DNA from: Eurosta solidaginis
Taxonomy: Eukaryota; Arthropoda; Insecta; Diptera; Tephritidae
DNA length: 64,000 nucleotides
Assembly: GCF_040869045.1 (NCBI RefSeq)
Contig: NC_090321.1
Coordinates: 71,333,183 to 71,397,182, forward strand
Direction of reading: 5' to 3'
The notes below the pieces were generated by a model. It saw nothing but the letters and a program-made list of their open reading frames with translations. It ran no database searches and was not told where the DNA came from. The stretch's first letter is position 1, and each line of letters begins with the position of its first letter. The position numbers and the translations under genes are program-made. This document shows, piece by piece, positions 46,296 to 57,044 of the stretch.

Positions 46296-46626
46296 AAGTT
46301 AGGTTAGGTTGAGCTGGCCGGACCGTGAGCATCTCACAAGGACAGAATGAGTGTTAACCAGAAGTTTGTTTAATAATTAAACTGAAAATCCCTAATAGAA
46401 ACCAGGACCTATGTTATGAAATAACTCAAGAGCCTAAACCACTTGCTGCTTCTATTTCCGAAAGCTGTATCACTCCTGGTAGCTGGAGACTTGACGAAGC
46501 GTGCTCGAACGTTTCCTCCTCCAACCCGCACTCCTTATATCTGCTTTCACTAGCTAGGCCTTATGAGAAAGTATGTGACGCCTGAGGGCAGTGTACACTC
46601 AGAATACCCGTCATGAGTCTACAGTG
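46296..46626 (-). pseudogene. LINE 3' end with (CCTAA)n tail
   Basis: On the minus strand a LINE protein end (LMTGILSVHCPQASHTF, then CGLEEETFEH, the Cys/His region) is followed by non-coding 3' sequence. It ends with CCAGCTCAACCTAACCTAAC at 46296-46315. The same tail type closes the RNase H LINE at 58465-58495. Several stops are present. The related scrap at 32385-32535 covers the same protein part. Confidence 0.6.
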
Positions 46627-46636
46627 CTCACTTTTT

Positions 46637-47100
46637 CTACTCAGCTGAGCAGAGCTCACAGAGTATATTAATTTTGTTTGCATAACGGTACCCCGTAACG
46701 GCATAAACTAATCGAGATAGATATAGACTTCTATATATAAAAATGATCTGGGCGAAAAAAGAAATTTAGCCATGTCCGTCTCTCCATCCATTTGTCCGTA
46801 AACATGATGACTTGAGTAAATTTTGAGGTATCTTAATGAAATTTGGTATGTAAGTTCCTAGGCGCTCATCTTCGATCGCTACTCAAAATGAACGAAATCG
46901 GACTATAACCACGCCCCCTTTTTCGATATCGAAAATTTCGAAAAACCGAAAAAGTGCGATAATTCATCACCAAAGACGGATAAAGCGTTGACCTTACAGA
47001 ATAGAAAATAAGTAAAATTTTTGATAATGGGCGTGGCACCGCCCACTTTTAAAAGAATGTAATTTAAAAGTTTTGTTAGCTGTAATTTGTCAGCAGAGTT
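46637..47100 (+). mobile_element. HINE family A, 5' fragment
   Basis: TACTCAGCTGAGCAGAGCTC opens a diverged family A head. TTTAGCCATGTCCGTC and a GTCC-type core follow, then ACCACGCCCCC and the GC box at 47029. Similarity to copy 1 stops near 47098 in the TGTAATTTGTCAGC segment, so the array and the 3' end are lost. Confidence 0.75.
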
Positions 47101-47328
47101 TTATTTTTTTAATTTTTCTTGTTATAATTCCACTTGGGAAATGAATCACCATTGATAAAAAGTTTTTTTTTGCAAAGATATAGCTTATTTTCTTCATCCA
47201 CGACCCTTAAAAAAATTCAAAATTTTATCAAGAGTCTCATTAAAATAAGTAAACATATCAAATTTCAACATTCTAGAGGTATTATTTACAAAATAATAAG
47301 GTTTTTTGTTTTCCAAAATGTTATATAT

Positions 47329-47863
47329 TGTGACGAATATTAGTATCACTAAGTGACACTCACATCACTAAGCGGTTATTAAATAAAGGCACAACAACAA
47401 TAAAGCAAGCTGCCACTCTTCGTACGTAAACAAATCAATCATCATTTACAGACATATGTACATACAAGGCAACGAAGAGATACTCGCCAACACATGTAAT
47501 CATCAGCCGAAATAGTACTCACATATACACACACGCATATGGCTATGCGAGAGGCTATAAACTACAAATACACACGCATATAGCTGGTAACCAAGTAGAA
47601 GATTCTAGAAGGAGAAGCGTCTAGACATTTGGAGAAATATGCGGACAAGGCAACAGAGAGTATAAAAGCAGCGAAAGCTGAGTAGTCAGTATCAGTTTTG
47701 ATTTAAACATTGACTGTGAAGTATAATTGTGAAGTACTTCTCTTGAAGTAATCTAAATAAAGCCAGTTTGCAATATTAAATAGGAGTGATTTGTTCAACA
47801 GTTTAGCAATTCGAACGTTAGCAGAAGATTTCAAATAAGCGGAATTTCCCAAAATTCGTTACA
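47329..47863 (+). mobile_element. Solo LTR of a gypsy-type retrotransposon
   Basis: It begins TGTGACGAATATTAG and ends AAAATTCGTTACA, with a 4-bp ATAT direct repeat on both sides (47325-47328 and 47864-47867). It has its own promoter (separate entry) and a polyadenylation signal AATAAA at about 47756. Its last 65 bp closely match the end of the LTR at 55115-55703, so both belong to one family. A single LTR with intact target duplication indicates recombination between two LTRs of a once complete element. Confidence 0.88.
47661..47696 (+). promoter_or_regulatory. Core promoter of the solo LTR
   Basis: TATAAAAG at 47661 is followed 25-31 bp downstream by two arthropod initiator-like TCAGT motifs (47686 and 47692). 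This spacing is right for an RNA polymerase II promoter. The related LTR at 55115-55703 has the equivalent TATAAACG and ATCAGTTT on the minus strand. Confidence 0.65.
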
Positions 47864-48154
47864 ATATGTGAAAATTGGGCGTTGTTATCATCCGATTTCG
47901 CAAATTTTAAATAGCGATGGCCGATGAGTGCCAAGGAACCCATATACCAATATTTACTCAAGTTATTGTGTGCACACACAGACGGACAAACAGATGGACG
48001 GACGGGCATGGCTGAAGCAATTCCTTTTTGCATCCTGAGCATTTTGATATATGGATGTCTATATTTATTTCGATTCGTTTATGCCGTTTTGATCAACCGT
48101 TATGTTACCAAAGTAAATATACTCTGTGTGCAAAGTACGCTGAGTATAAATATA
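47864..48154 (-). mobile_element. HINE-like head, third variant, minus strand
   Basis: Read on the minus strand it starts ATACTCAGCGTACTTTGC with a second half CACAGAGTAT. AACGGTTGATC follows, then a CCGTCCGTCCATCTG core and a TGAGTAAATATTG segment. The plan equals family A but the first palindrome differs. The solo LTR sits at its far side; the rest of the element may continue left of the LTR into 47101-47328, which is too diverged to be sure. The short frames here are not genes. Confidence 0.65.
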
Positions 48155-48374
48155 TAAAAATATATTTGGCAAACGCTGAGCTTTTCTTTAAAATATAGAA
48201 CATACGGTGACCGTAGGTATACATTATTAGGACAACCGTCAACGTATTACATAGGTAATCGTATATTATATGTAGCTGAGCAAACTTATTTGCGGCTATT
48301 TTATTTCCAATTTGAAAATTTTATACGTATTTCCGTTTTGCCTTCATACATTTGATACCCATTTATGAAACGTA

Positions 48375-48916
48375 ATGTATCATGTTAAATTAAATGGTAA
48401 TGGTGTACTCAGAGCAGTCAATACTTCTTATTCTGCAGCTGAGACAGCTTCTGTTCCAACAACAAATATGCCATACGCCTTCGTTGCTGCTTTATCAGCT
48501 AGTGTAGTTACTAATACTTCCTCTTCTTATACCTCTTCTTCTGCTTCTACTGACCAAGAGACAATGCTGCCGTCCCCTCATGTTGCTGCTCCTGCTACTG
48601 GTACTCCGACTGCGGCGCCAGTGTTTCCAACCCATATGAGTGCAACTAATTTAGATGAACCATCTGCAGGTGCTGATAACCAAAGTGTTTGGAACACTGT
48701 GCGTAAAAAAAAGAGGTCTAATAAAAGCAAAAATAAGTCCTCTGGTTCTAGTACAGCAAATTCTTCCCAAAGCAATTTAAATTCAAATCTGTTGCAAGAT
48801 TCTGGTAACAATGCTGATTCCAGGGCAAATATCAACGCTAGCCCCCCAAAAAATGCAAACGCTCGGAAATTAATTAAACCCTTAGTTATTGGGTCGAGCT
48901 CCAGTAATGCGGCAAT
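48375..48916 (+). pseudogene. LINE ORF1-like protein, truncated
   Basis: An open frame rich in Ser, Thr, Ala and Asn for about 110 residues, then a basic stretch WNTVRKKKRSNKSKNKSSG and RKLIKPLVIGSSSS. This resembles the middle of ORF1 proteins of insect LINEs, which bind element RNA. At about 48916 the sequence passes abruptly into the RT domain in another frame (NITNYRPISKLP). The rest of ORF1 and the whole endonuclease are therefore lost by internal deletion. The identification of ORF1 is based on composition and position. Confidence 0.6.
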
Positions 48917-50222
48917 AAAAATAATATTACTAATTATAGGCCTATTTCAAAACTTCCTACCATTGCCAAGCTCTTTGAATGTATCATCCAAGATAAATTA
49001 CGTTTCTGTGTAAAGGATTTTGTGTGTCCAGAGCAGCATGGATTTTTTCCAGGACGTTCAACTGTGTCTAATCTGACTACTTTCTCGGATGACTGCCTCG
49101 CAGCTTTTCAGGCAGGATATCAGGTTGACGCTGTGTATACTGACTTTTCCAAGGCATTCGATCGGGTCTCCCATGTTATTTTGATAAAAAAGTTAGCCTG
49201 TTTGGGCTTTCACTCAGTATTTTTGAGTTGGATTGAATTCTACTTATTTAATCATCGTTGCATGGTTGTAGTTGATGGTGTTAGGTCTCGTCCATTCGTT
49301 GCTTCCTCCGGTGTTCCACAAGGTAGTATCCTGGGTCCACTGTTTTTTGTCATGTTTATTAATGATATTCGCTCTTGCTTCTCTAAAGTAAGATTCTTGC
49401 TGTATGCAGATGACCTTAAGATATACTTGCCTATTCATAGCCTTCATGATGCGGTATTGTTGCAAGAAGCTTTGGATAAACTTAGTAACTGGTGTAATAA
49501 TAATCGGTTATCACTTAACCTAAAAGTGCTTTCAAATAACTTTTTCGAAGCGTGTCAACTTGATTGATACCGTGTATCAAATATCAAACTCGCCCCTGTT
49601 GCGGGTTAGTGAAATTAAGGACTTGGGAATAATATTTGACTCGAAGTTTTCGTTTTCAAGTCATATTAATGTGTGCATTGCTAAGTCGTATGCCATGCTA
49701 GCTTTTGTTAGGCGTCATAGCTTGGATTTCAGTGACCCGTATACGCTAAAGCTTTTATATTCTGAGTTTGTGCGATCCAAACTTGAGTACGCTTGTTTCA
49801 TCTGGTCTCCGTATTATTCCTGCCATGTTGCAAGAATTGAACGAATCCAAAAAGTATTCGTACAATTTGCATTACGCAGTCTGCGCTTCTCGGATCCTAT
49901 CCCGACTTATAAAGCTCGTTGCTTATTGACTAACTTAAAATCATTGCAGGACAGGAGGACAATTTTATCGCTGTCGTTCGTTTTCGATTTGTTACGTGGG
50001 GTTGTTGATTGCCTTGTGCTCTTGGAGAGGAATTTCATTAATATACCGGCTAGATCCCTCGTGCTTCTGAGTTATTTCATGGTGTTCTCAGGGCTCTTTA
50101 TGCGCGAAATGCTCCAATTACTAGAGCCTTAATTGAGTTCAATAGAATTTCTAAATATTGTGAGATAGATTTTTCTTGTTCGAAAGATGGCTTCCTGAGT
50201 ATTTTAAATACTTTTTATAAGT
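48917..50222 (+). pseudogene. LINE reverse transcriptase, nearly complete palm to C terminus
   Basis: The frame holds NYRPISKLPTIAKLFE, EQHGFFPGRSTVSNL, YTDFSKAFDRVSH (motif A), GVPQGSILGPLFFVMFINDI (motif B), the catalytic YADDLKIY (motif C) and WCNNNRLSLNL. A single-base loss near 49526 shifts the frame, after which DTVYQISNSPLLRV, EIKDLGIIFDSKFSF and RSKLEYACFIWSPYY continue. A second shift near 50060 precedes the natural end at 50222. A (TAAA)n tail at 50284-50312 follows the 3' UTR. It is the same family as the LINE at 35850-37950. Only two frameshifts make it a young pseudogene. Confidence 0.88.
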
Positions 50223-50283
50223 AAGGTAATTTATATTATTATACATTGTATAATTAGCTTATAAGATTCTTTTTTAATTGGCT

Positions 50284-50312
50284 TAAATAAATAAATAAAT
50301 AAATAAATAAAA
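50284..50312 (+). repeat. (TAAA)n tail of the LINE
   Basis: Seven TAAA units close the 3' UTR of the LINE. Such simple-repeat tails are made during target-primed reverse transcription. Confidence 0.8.
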
Positions 50313-52289
50313 ATCTAGTACTGTCAGTATCATAGCCTGCCTACTTTGCCAATGCAGATCAATCGAAACGGGTCTCTACTTGATTGTAAAACAAAAACAG
50401 GACTCTTTAGACGGGACGGTACTAAGAATGAGAAAATGGGCTGAGAAAGAGGGGGCAGTAGCTGCCTCACTCATAAGTCTGCCTTGGGCCCACATCCCTA
50501 ATACGATACTGTCTGGACAACAAAAAGAATTTACCTTGGGCGTCATTTTAGATAGCAACTTACGAGGAGGACATCATTAAATCCTAAGGGTCTTATTTAG
50601 CTTAGAAAATTAGAGTCCTCTGGTTGAATTAATTCAATATTATTAATGCAACATAACTGGCCCGTCGTTGAAGAGATTATTGAGAGCCTCATGACCATTC
50701 ATTGCGAGTAATTTCCTATGCAAATAACACGGCAATCCTGGTCAGGGCTGAATATCTGGACACCATACGTGCAATTTTTGCTTCCCGGATATGCTGACTA
50801 AGTGGTTATAGTATTGCGAACTCAATGCACACCCTACCATAATGGAGCTGATCCTTTCAAGAAATTTGGACTGGACTTCAAGCTTGCCCTGAAATTTACG
50901 ACATATTCTTTTCCAGAAATAATGTCACCCTCTGGGTTTTCCTTCCCCCCTCAACTTTAAGTACTCCTTTTGTAAACTATTTTTATCTGAATAAGCAAAG
51001 TGACATAATTTTCTATTAAATTAAAAATCTTGCAGAGCGCTGTAACCTAATACAAAAGTAAGGGCAAAATCAGCACAACATATTTTTCATGAAAGGGGAA
51101 GGCTACTTGTGTAAAGGATAGGTCTAATAAGTCTCGGGCGCAATGTATTCCACAATTAATGAGAACTGTTGGTCCTGGTCAATAAATATTGATCAAGATG
51201 AGTTGGCTGGCTTTATAAAATGGTGTCCAAAAAGATATCTGATGAAATGCAGTGAGCTTGGCTAGAACTGCTAAGATTTTAGAGTCTTTATGAATCTACG
51301 TTTATTACGGACAAGGCAGATTATTGTGAATCGGCAAACACGCTGCCTTTCTTAACTGCAGGAGTTCCTCTGGGGTAGTTAATTATTTCTGATATTATAT
51401 CAAGAGTCCGAGGTAACTTGAAGTTGAAGCCAACACATCACTGTTATATCTTTCAAGTGGGAAATAAGCAATCATAGTACTCGATAAGGCAAGCGGCTGG
51501 GGTCTGAGCTCAATGCTGTTACTGTTGGAGGTTTGTCTGCAAGTGCATGACTTTGGTCGCCTAGAACTTAAGTAATTGTCGTCTGGTTGCCAGGGTCAAA
51601 CAACATCCAGGGAACTGCACCTAAACCTTTCGCCTCCGCACTTAAACAGGTGACTTATGTGCAGGGAAAACTATTGGCAGATACTTTCTCTTGCAGAGTA
51701 GCGAGATAATTATGTGCAGAGTTGAACGACTGGTGGTAAGTCGAACGAAGTTTGCTCACTTACCATCATTTATATCCCGTGTTCCCTATAAAAGTGCAGG
51801 TGTGAATGAACTGGCGAGCCTTCTTTCTGGAGCTACACGGGAGACGGCGAGGTAGACTTATCAAGTCAGTTCGTTCTAGTTCATCTTTCACAATTACTAT
51901 AAGAAAGCAACTCGATCTCGGTTTTTTTGGATTTCCGGGGGACTTATGCATGTACGAAGTTAGTAATATTCGAAATTATATCATTGTCACGCAGCTATTT
52001 GTCAAATAATTAGAGCTGTTATTATCGTTCTTTTATGTATCCAAGTGAGCTTCACCTGTGCAGAGCCAGCTTCTACTCAACCTAGCTAGTCCAAATCTAC
52101 CTGAATACCGGAGCTCCCACGGATAAGTACTTAAATTGATGACGAATTTGTCTTTAGATACCTGAGTTCTATTCTATTTGGTCAGGATCTTCGTCTGCGG
52201 TTTCTGTTAATGGGTCATTGCTTCTGAAATAAGCTCTACTTGCGTAGGTTATGTTAAGTTAAAACACGTACATGACAACTTCCATCATT
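50313..52289. other. Mostly unrecognised; possible LINE RNase H trace
   Basis: One weak coding trace: VVWLPGSNNIQGTAPKPFA at about 51575-51630 recalls the VPGHxNIxGN motif of LINE RNase H domains, without the essential His and Asp. No other match was recognised. Frames of 60-66 residues lack features. Confidence 0.3.
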
Positions 52290-52600
52290 TTGAATGGCAT
52301 TGTCTCCATCCATTGTCCCTTTAGACCTGTGACAAAAGCTAAAAGTACTCTGATTGCAGATTGATTCAACTTGAGAATGAAGCTCGTGTCTTTTCTATCC
52401 AAACATGACCACCGGCCACTGTTACCTCAATGTTAACAAACCACCGAAAATAACAAAATAGCTAAGAGGTGATCGTACGACATTGCCCGTCTCCTTTATA
52501 CCATTTTCGAAACCTTTCCTGTCCATCTTACCAGCAAATTTATTCCCTTCAATATTTTTATGCCCAGGAAACATAGCAAAATATGATTTCGTTTAGAGTT
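52290..52600 (-). pseudogene. LINE RNase H remnant
   Basis: On the minus strand FPGHKNIEGNKFAGKMDRKG corresponds to the last RNase H motif (VPGHxxIEGNxxADELAR). Its Asp is replaced: AGK stands where ADE is expected. Further on, SAIRVLLAFVTG resembles the segment before the LINE Cys/His motif. At least two shifts lie between them. Confidence 0.55.
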
Positions 52601-52649
52601 GCGGCTACCCATGTTCGTTTTACTGAACGCATCCATAGGAGAGACGGCA

Positions 52650-53400
52650 GCACACCTTCATGGGAGGTGTCCCGAATAGGCATTATACATATTTATCCCA
52701 TGCTTAAGTTGCGTTGTCATCCTCACTTCTTGCTTTGTTCCGATACGTGTAACCACGAGTACATTCTCGAGTACTTTGACTACGTACCGACTATTTTTCC
52801 AGCGTATCATTAGCCTTTTTCCAGTACTTGCCGTCGACATCCCCGACAGGACCATTAATTTTCACAAGAAGTTTTCTCTCGAACACTCCAAGAACCACCC
52901 CATCATTACTCGACATCGTCTCTGATTTTGTTTAACAGAACAGGTACAATGGGAGACTTATATAGTGTATTTTTTTTTTTTCGTCAAGAGAGGACTTTAC
53001 TTTTCAATTGTCTGCTGAAAATAGCACTTGTTCTACGTTTGATTTCTATCCGTCAACAGTGGCTGCTAAGACGCAAAACGTGCCGATTCTTTCTCGGATA
53101 ACAGAAAGTACTTCCTCTTGTCTCTCTTGCAGAACTAACAGCTTAAAGAAAATGCACGTTAGGAAGTCGCCTTTTCTGAAGCCTTGTTTGGTTTCGAATG
53201 GTTTGATCCCAATCTTTATAGAGTTGTCAGACAAAGCATCATCGCGCTATCTGAGGCTGTTTTGAAGTCGACAAAAAGATTGCGCGTGTCGATCTTATCA
53301 TGAGACTTCTGTGGGTCTGGCGTGTCTAAAAGATTTGGTCGAGGCACAGAAAAGCTCCGATCACTTCGTTGACTTCGGACTTCAGTCTTTCACGTGAAGA
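52650..53400 (-). pseudogene. RTE-type LINE reverse transcriptase, broken
   Basis: Minus strand, in order: IDTRNLFVDFKTASDS (palm motif A with its Asp), IKPFETKQGFRKGDFLTCIF (motif B), then a jump with loss of the YADD segment. ESARF and VVLGVFERKLLVKINGPV follow, the thumb-side segment conserved in RTE elements, then KYWKKANDTLEK. Several shifts and stops are present and the catalytic core is deleted. Confidence 0.65.
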
Positions 53401-53755
53401 AATGCTACTGAAAAACGATAGATTTTAAGAATATTTACTTCCGATCTCAGTTTATGTGGCGCTCTGAAAACTGGGTCTCCTTTTTTTGATGTGGTATCCA
53501 AAAAGGCGTATTCCAGATTAAGAATCCGGGACTTTAGTTATTTTGACCGTTCTCAAGTGATGAATAAATAAACAATACACATATATAAGTTTTCAGTGGA
53601 ATTTACCGAACTTTTTTTTTACCATAAACCAATGTTGTTATAATAGGGCAATTCATAAGCTCGTAAAAAATCGTTTCATATGAGAGGTGTCCATGGTAAC
53701 GAGGCAATTGCTTGTTTAAACGATTTGATTTAACATGGAAGTAGCGGACTAACTT

Positions 53756-55055
53756 TAAGTTAAGAAGTATTTGATAACTCTTTCACTCCGCTTTTGCGAT
53801 CCTTTCAGCGCCTCCAATATTGCGTCTACCCACTTTGGCCTTTCTACTTCCACACGGCGTGCTTTGAAAACTGGCTTACACAGAACCCACGCTGTTTCCT
53901 GAATCAGAGCTTGTGACACCGTTTCTGCGAATGTTGCTTTGGATTCGCATATGCAGCCCGCTTCGTTTCCACATCTCGTATGCCATTTATGAAGCTCTGG
54001 ATTTGTTCCCTTTCAGTGTATTCCACGGGTGCGTCCGCATTCGCGAGATGAACCAATCTTTCAACATCCGAGGCAAACTCCTGCAAAGTCTCATTCGCTC
54101 TTTGGTGACGGTTTTGCCGTCCAATTTGGAATATCTGTTTCCTATGCTCGCTTCCATAACGTCTCTCGACAGCGGCCATCAATGCTTCATAGTGGTTTCG
54201 CTCTCCTTCGGGAATCGTCTATAGGATTTCGGCTGCTGGCCCTTTCAATGCCACGAACAGAGCTGCAACTTTATCTTCACCATTCCAGTTGTTCGCTGCC
54301 GACGTCTTCTCAAATTGGAGCTTAAATACCTGGAAAGGAACAGAACCATCAAATGTTGGGGATTTTCCTTTCAGAGTAGACGTTGACGTTATGGGACGGT
54401 TCAATTGTAACTCCTGAATACGATCTTTTAAAGCATCTATCTCGGCCTCCATTTTATCTTGTCGACCACTGAACCCTTCCTGAAACTGCGTTAGTTTCTG
54501 TTCCATACGCGATTCTAGTTGTGCAGAGATCTGCGATGATACCTGTGCTGAAATTTGTGTCGACATTTCTGATATACGTGCCTCTTGTGCTTCAATTTTA
54601 GATGTTATTTCTGACGACATTGCTGAGATACGTGTCTCCTGTGATTCAATCTTAGCTGTTATACGGTTCTCCTGCGATTCCAGTTGTTTTTCCATCTTGG
54701 ATGTTATGCGTGTCTCTTGCGATACCAGTTGAGATGACATTTGTGACGACATTTCTGAAATGCGTGCCTCCTGTGCTTCCAGTTGGGATGATATTTGTGA
54801 CGACATTGATGTTACTGTCGATGTTTGTGCAGATATTGCAGCCAATATCATGTTCAAGTCTGTGCTGGTAACTGTCTGCGATGTTTCGTTTTTCTCTTCA
54901 ACTTTTGTTGTCTCCTCTTCCACGTTAATTCCTTCTGCTTACATTGCCTCTCGTAGTCGTGCCTGAAGTTCGAGTTTAATGCCGGTTGTATTCAATCCAC
55001 GGCTCTCCAACTCCTTCTTCAGTTGCTGGATCTTCTATTCACTGAACTTTGCCAT
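53756..55055 (-). pseudogene. Gypsy-type Gag with N-terminal SAP-like motif
   Basis: Minus strand from ATG at 55055. Residues 7-37 form a SAP-like helix pair (KIQQLKKELESRGLNTTGIK, then LQARLREAM), usually a DNA-binding module. A long coiled coil of SQ, ARISEMSSQ and ITAKIESQE repeats follows (54800-54450). Then comes the capsid-like region: PTFDGSVPFQVFKLQFE, NNWNGEDKVAALFVALKGPA, RRYGSEHRKQIFQ and LQEFASDVERLVHLA. In-frame stops at about 55036, 54938 and 54219, and one shift near 53935, break an otherwise continuous frame. After the shift, FAETVSQALIQETA and RPKWVDAILEAL continue to 53756. No zinc knuckle or pol is present, so the element is cut there. Confidence 0.85.
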
Positions 55056-55114
55056 GTCCTTATTGTATTCCCAATCTTCGGAATTTATTCAACAATTCCT
55101 CTTCTGACACCAAT

Positions 55115-55703
55115 TGTACCGAATTTGCAGGCAAATCCTCTTATTTGCAATCTTCTGCTAACGTTCGTATCGCTAAACTGTTGAATAAATAACTCCAATA
55201 TTGAATAATGGAAAAATGGCCTTTATTAAAGTACTTCACAATAACACTTATACTTTGCAACTAGTTTGCTTAATAACCAAACTGACTGATAGCTTAAATG
55301 AAATTCTACTATTGCCCGACAGATTGCGTGCTTAATCAAAAACTGATTATAGCGCCTCTATCGCTGGTGCGTTTATACTCTGTGATTTCCTCGTGGCATC
55401 TTCTAGGCGCTTCCAGAATTTACTTAGTTATAAATTTCTCAGCTACAACTACAGATGTATAATTTTTATAGATTCTCTCATACCCCATGCGCTTGTATGT
55501 GTGAGCGACACTTCCACAATCATAATTGCATACCTTTAGGAGCATTTCAGGTAAGATATCTGCATGTGCTTGTGCGTTGCTTCTCCGCCGCGTGCACGCG
55601 TATGTGTAGACATAATGATTGAATTATTGATATGAATTCACGTCACTGCTTAGCATCGGCCTAGAGATGGCGGTACTCCTTAGTGCCGCCAACATTCGTA
55701 ACA
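55115..55703 (-). repeat. 5' LTR of the gypsy-type element
   Basis: On the minus strand it starts TGTTACGAATGTTGGC and ends AATTCGGTACA, followed by ATTGGTGTCAGAAGAGG (55114-55098), a likely primer-binding site whose tRNA I cannot name. The sequence beyond its start (plus strand 55704 on) is ATAT, the same target as at the solo LTR of this family. A TATAAACG box with a downstream ATCAGTTT forms the promoter. Gag follows about 60 bp later. The 3' LTR is not in the window. Confidence 0.82.
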
Positions 55704-55869
55704 ATATATTACTCTACCCACCTCATCAATAGCGCTTTTGTCCTATTTATCTTCCCGGTATACGTGTTTAGCTGTATTTATGTGGCAAAAGTTTACATTG
55801 CCCCTGATATGCAGGTCAAAGATACATCTAGTATTTTCAGGCTAAAGGAAGAAAAATTTATATAAACTC

Positions 55870-56232
55870 CCAGCGGGTTAAACCCCACAATATACCCGCG
55901 GTAGGTATGCCTGTCATAAGAGGCGACTAAAATACTCAAATGATTCAAGGGGTTCCCAGCACAATAAATAGCTCCTTCAACCCAATTGTCAAGCTCACCC
56001 ACCTATAGCGAATCCTGTTTCCTTAGTATCCAACGCTCTGGCGACCACAAGTTCTTCATGGAACCTGGGGGTATGTCGGAATGGCTTAGAAGGTTTAATG
56101 TGATCATATTAAATCGTTCCCAAGATGGTTGGGCTTGTACCTTAGTGGTGCTTGTTACCGGAATGTACATCGATAACACTTCCCAAAACTTTTGGGGAGT
56201 GTCTTTATCGCTGCAACAACAACAAAAGCTTA
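55870..56232 (+). repeat. Dispersed repeat with (CAA)n tail
   Basis: A GC-richer block with CCCGCGGTAGGTATGCCTG, TAAGAGGCGACTAAAATAC and AAATCGTTCCCAAGATGG. It ends CGCTGCAACAACAACAAAAG. From memory this looks like a common dispersed repeat of higher flies, ending in CAA repeats. It has no coding capacity and could be a SINE-like element or the 3' UTR of a LINE. Only the (CAA)n end is a structural argument. Confidence 0.5.
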
Positions 56233-57044
56233 TTGGACTGTAGTCTTTAGGTATTTATAAAAACTACCCAACGCAGAAAAACAAAAGCCCTAGTTTAAAC
56301 CATTATTTGGCAGCATCATCATATCTGGGTATCTCCGTTTTTTAGCGTCCGATGAATTTATGCGCATTGCATTTGCTCAGACTGGTGTGAGCCCCTGACC
56401 ACATTTGCCCTCCTCTGCTACCAGCCACTATTAACATATGCATAAAAAGGCAAGTTAGTATGTATGTAGCATTTGATATGGTGTCAAATTAATGCGATTA
56501 ATCATAATTTGCATATTATTAAGACAAATATTTATGTTAGAATGAATAAATTATAGTTAAGTATGTGCAATAAAAGGGAAAACTTCATAATAAGTATTTG
56601 CAAAGGACGAAGATGTGATGTGTACCGACAAACGCCAATTGTGTGTGTTTATAAATAAGCACATGCTTCCGCTGTGAACGTTCATACATACAGTTGTGGG
56701 CGTGAAAAAAATTCTTAAAAATACATTTTTTTTGTAATTACTGCGAAAATAAGACTAGAAGGTAGGGTTCAGGTCAAGTTCTTCAAGCAAGTTGGCAGAG
56801 ATGCTAACTAATATAAGGAGTATTTGAGTTATATAAAGTTCTTAAGTCCAAATTTCTTTCTTTCATTTTCTGCTCCTTCAACCTCTGCCCTATTTTCCTT
56901 TTTATTCTCTCCAGCTCTACCTCTGGCACCACAAATCCTTCATATATAGAATCTCTATACCAAATATGGGATTATTATTTTAAATATTTGGGGAGGAATA
57001 GAAAATTCAACGTTTATTAAGTAGAGGGCGTGGCACCGCCCACT
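56233..57044. other. AT-rich stretch without gene
   Basis: Nothing was recognised except a 20-bp HINE-type GC box (GGGCGTGGCACCGCCCAC) at 57026, which suggests a short leftover of family A just before the LINE. Confidence 0.45.

Noticed and set aside
46296..46320. TTAGG-like repeats here and CCTAA repeats at 58470-58495 as telomeric DNA
   Set aside because: Only two to three units, each at the 3' end of a LINE fragment. Flies lack TTAGG telomeres, so a LINE tail is the simpler reading.
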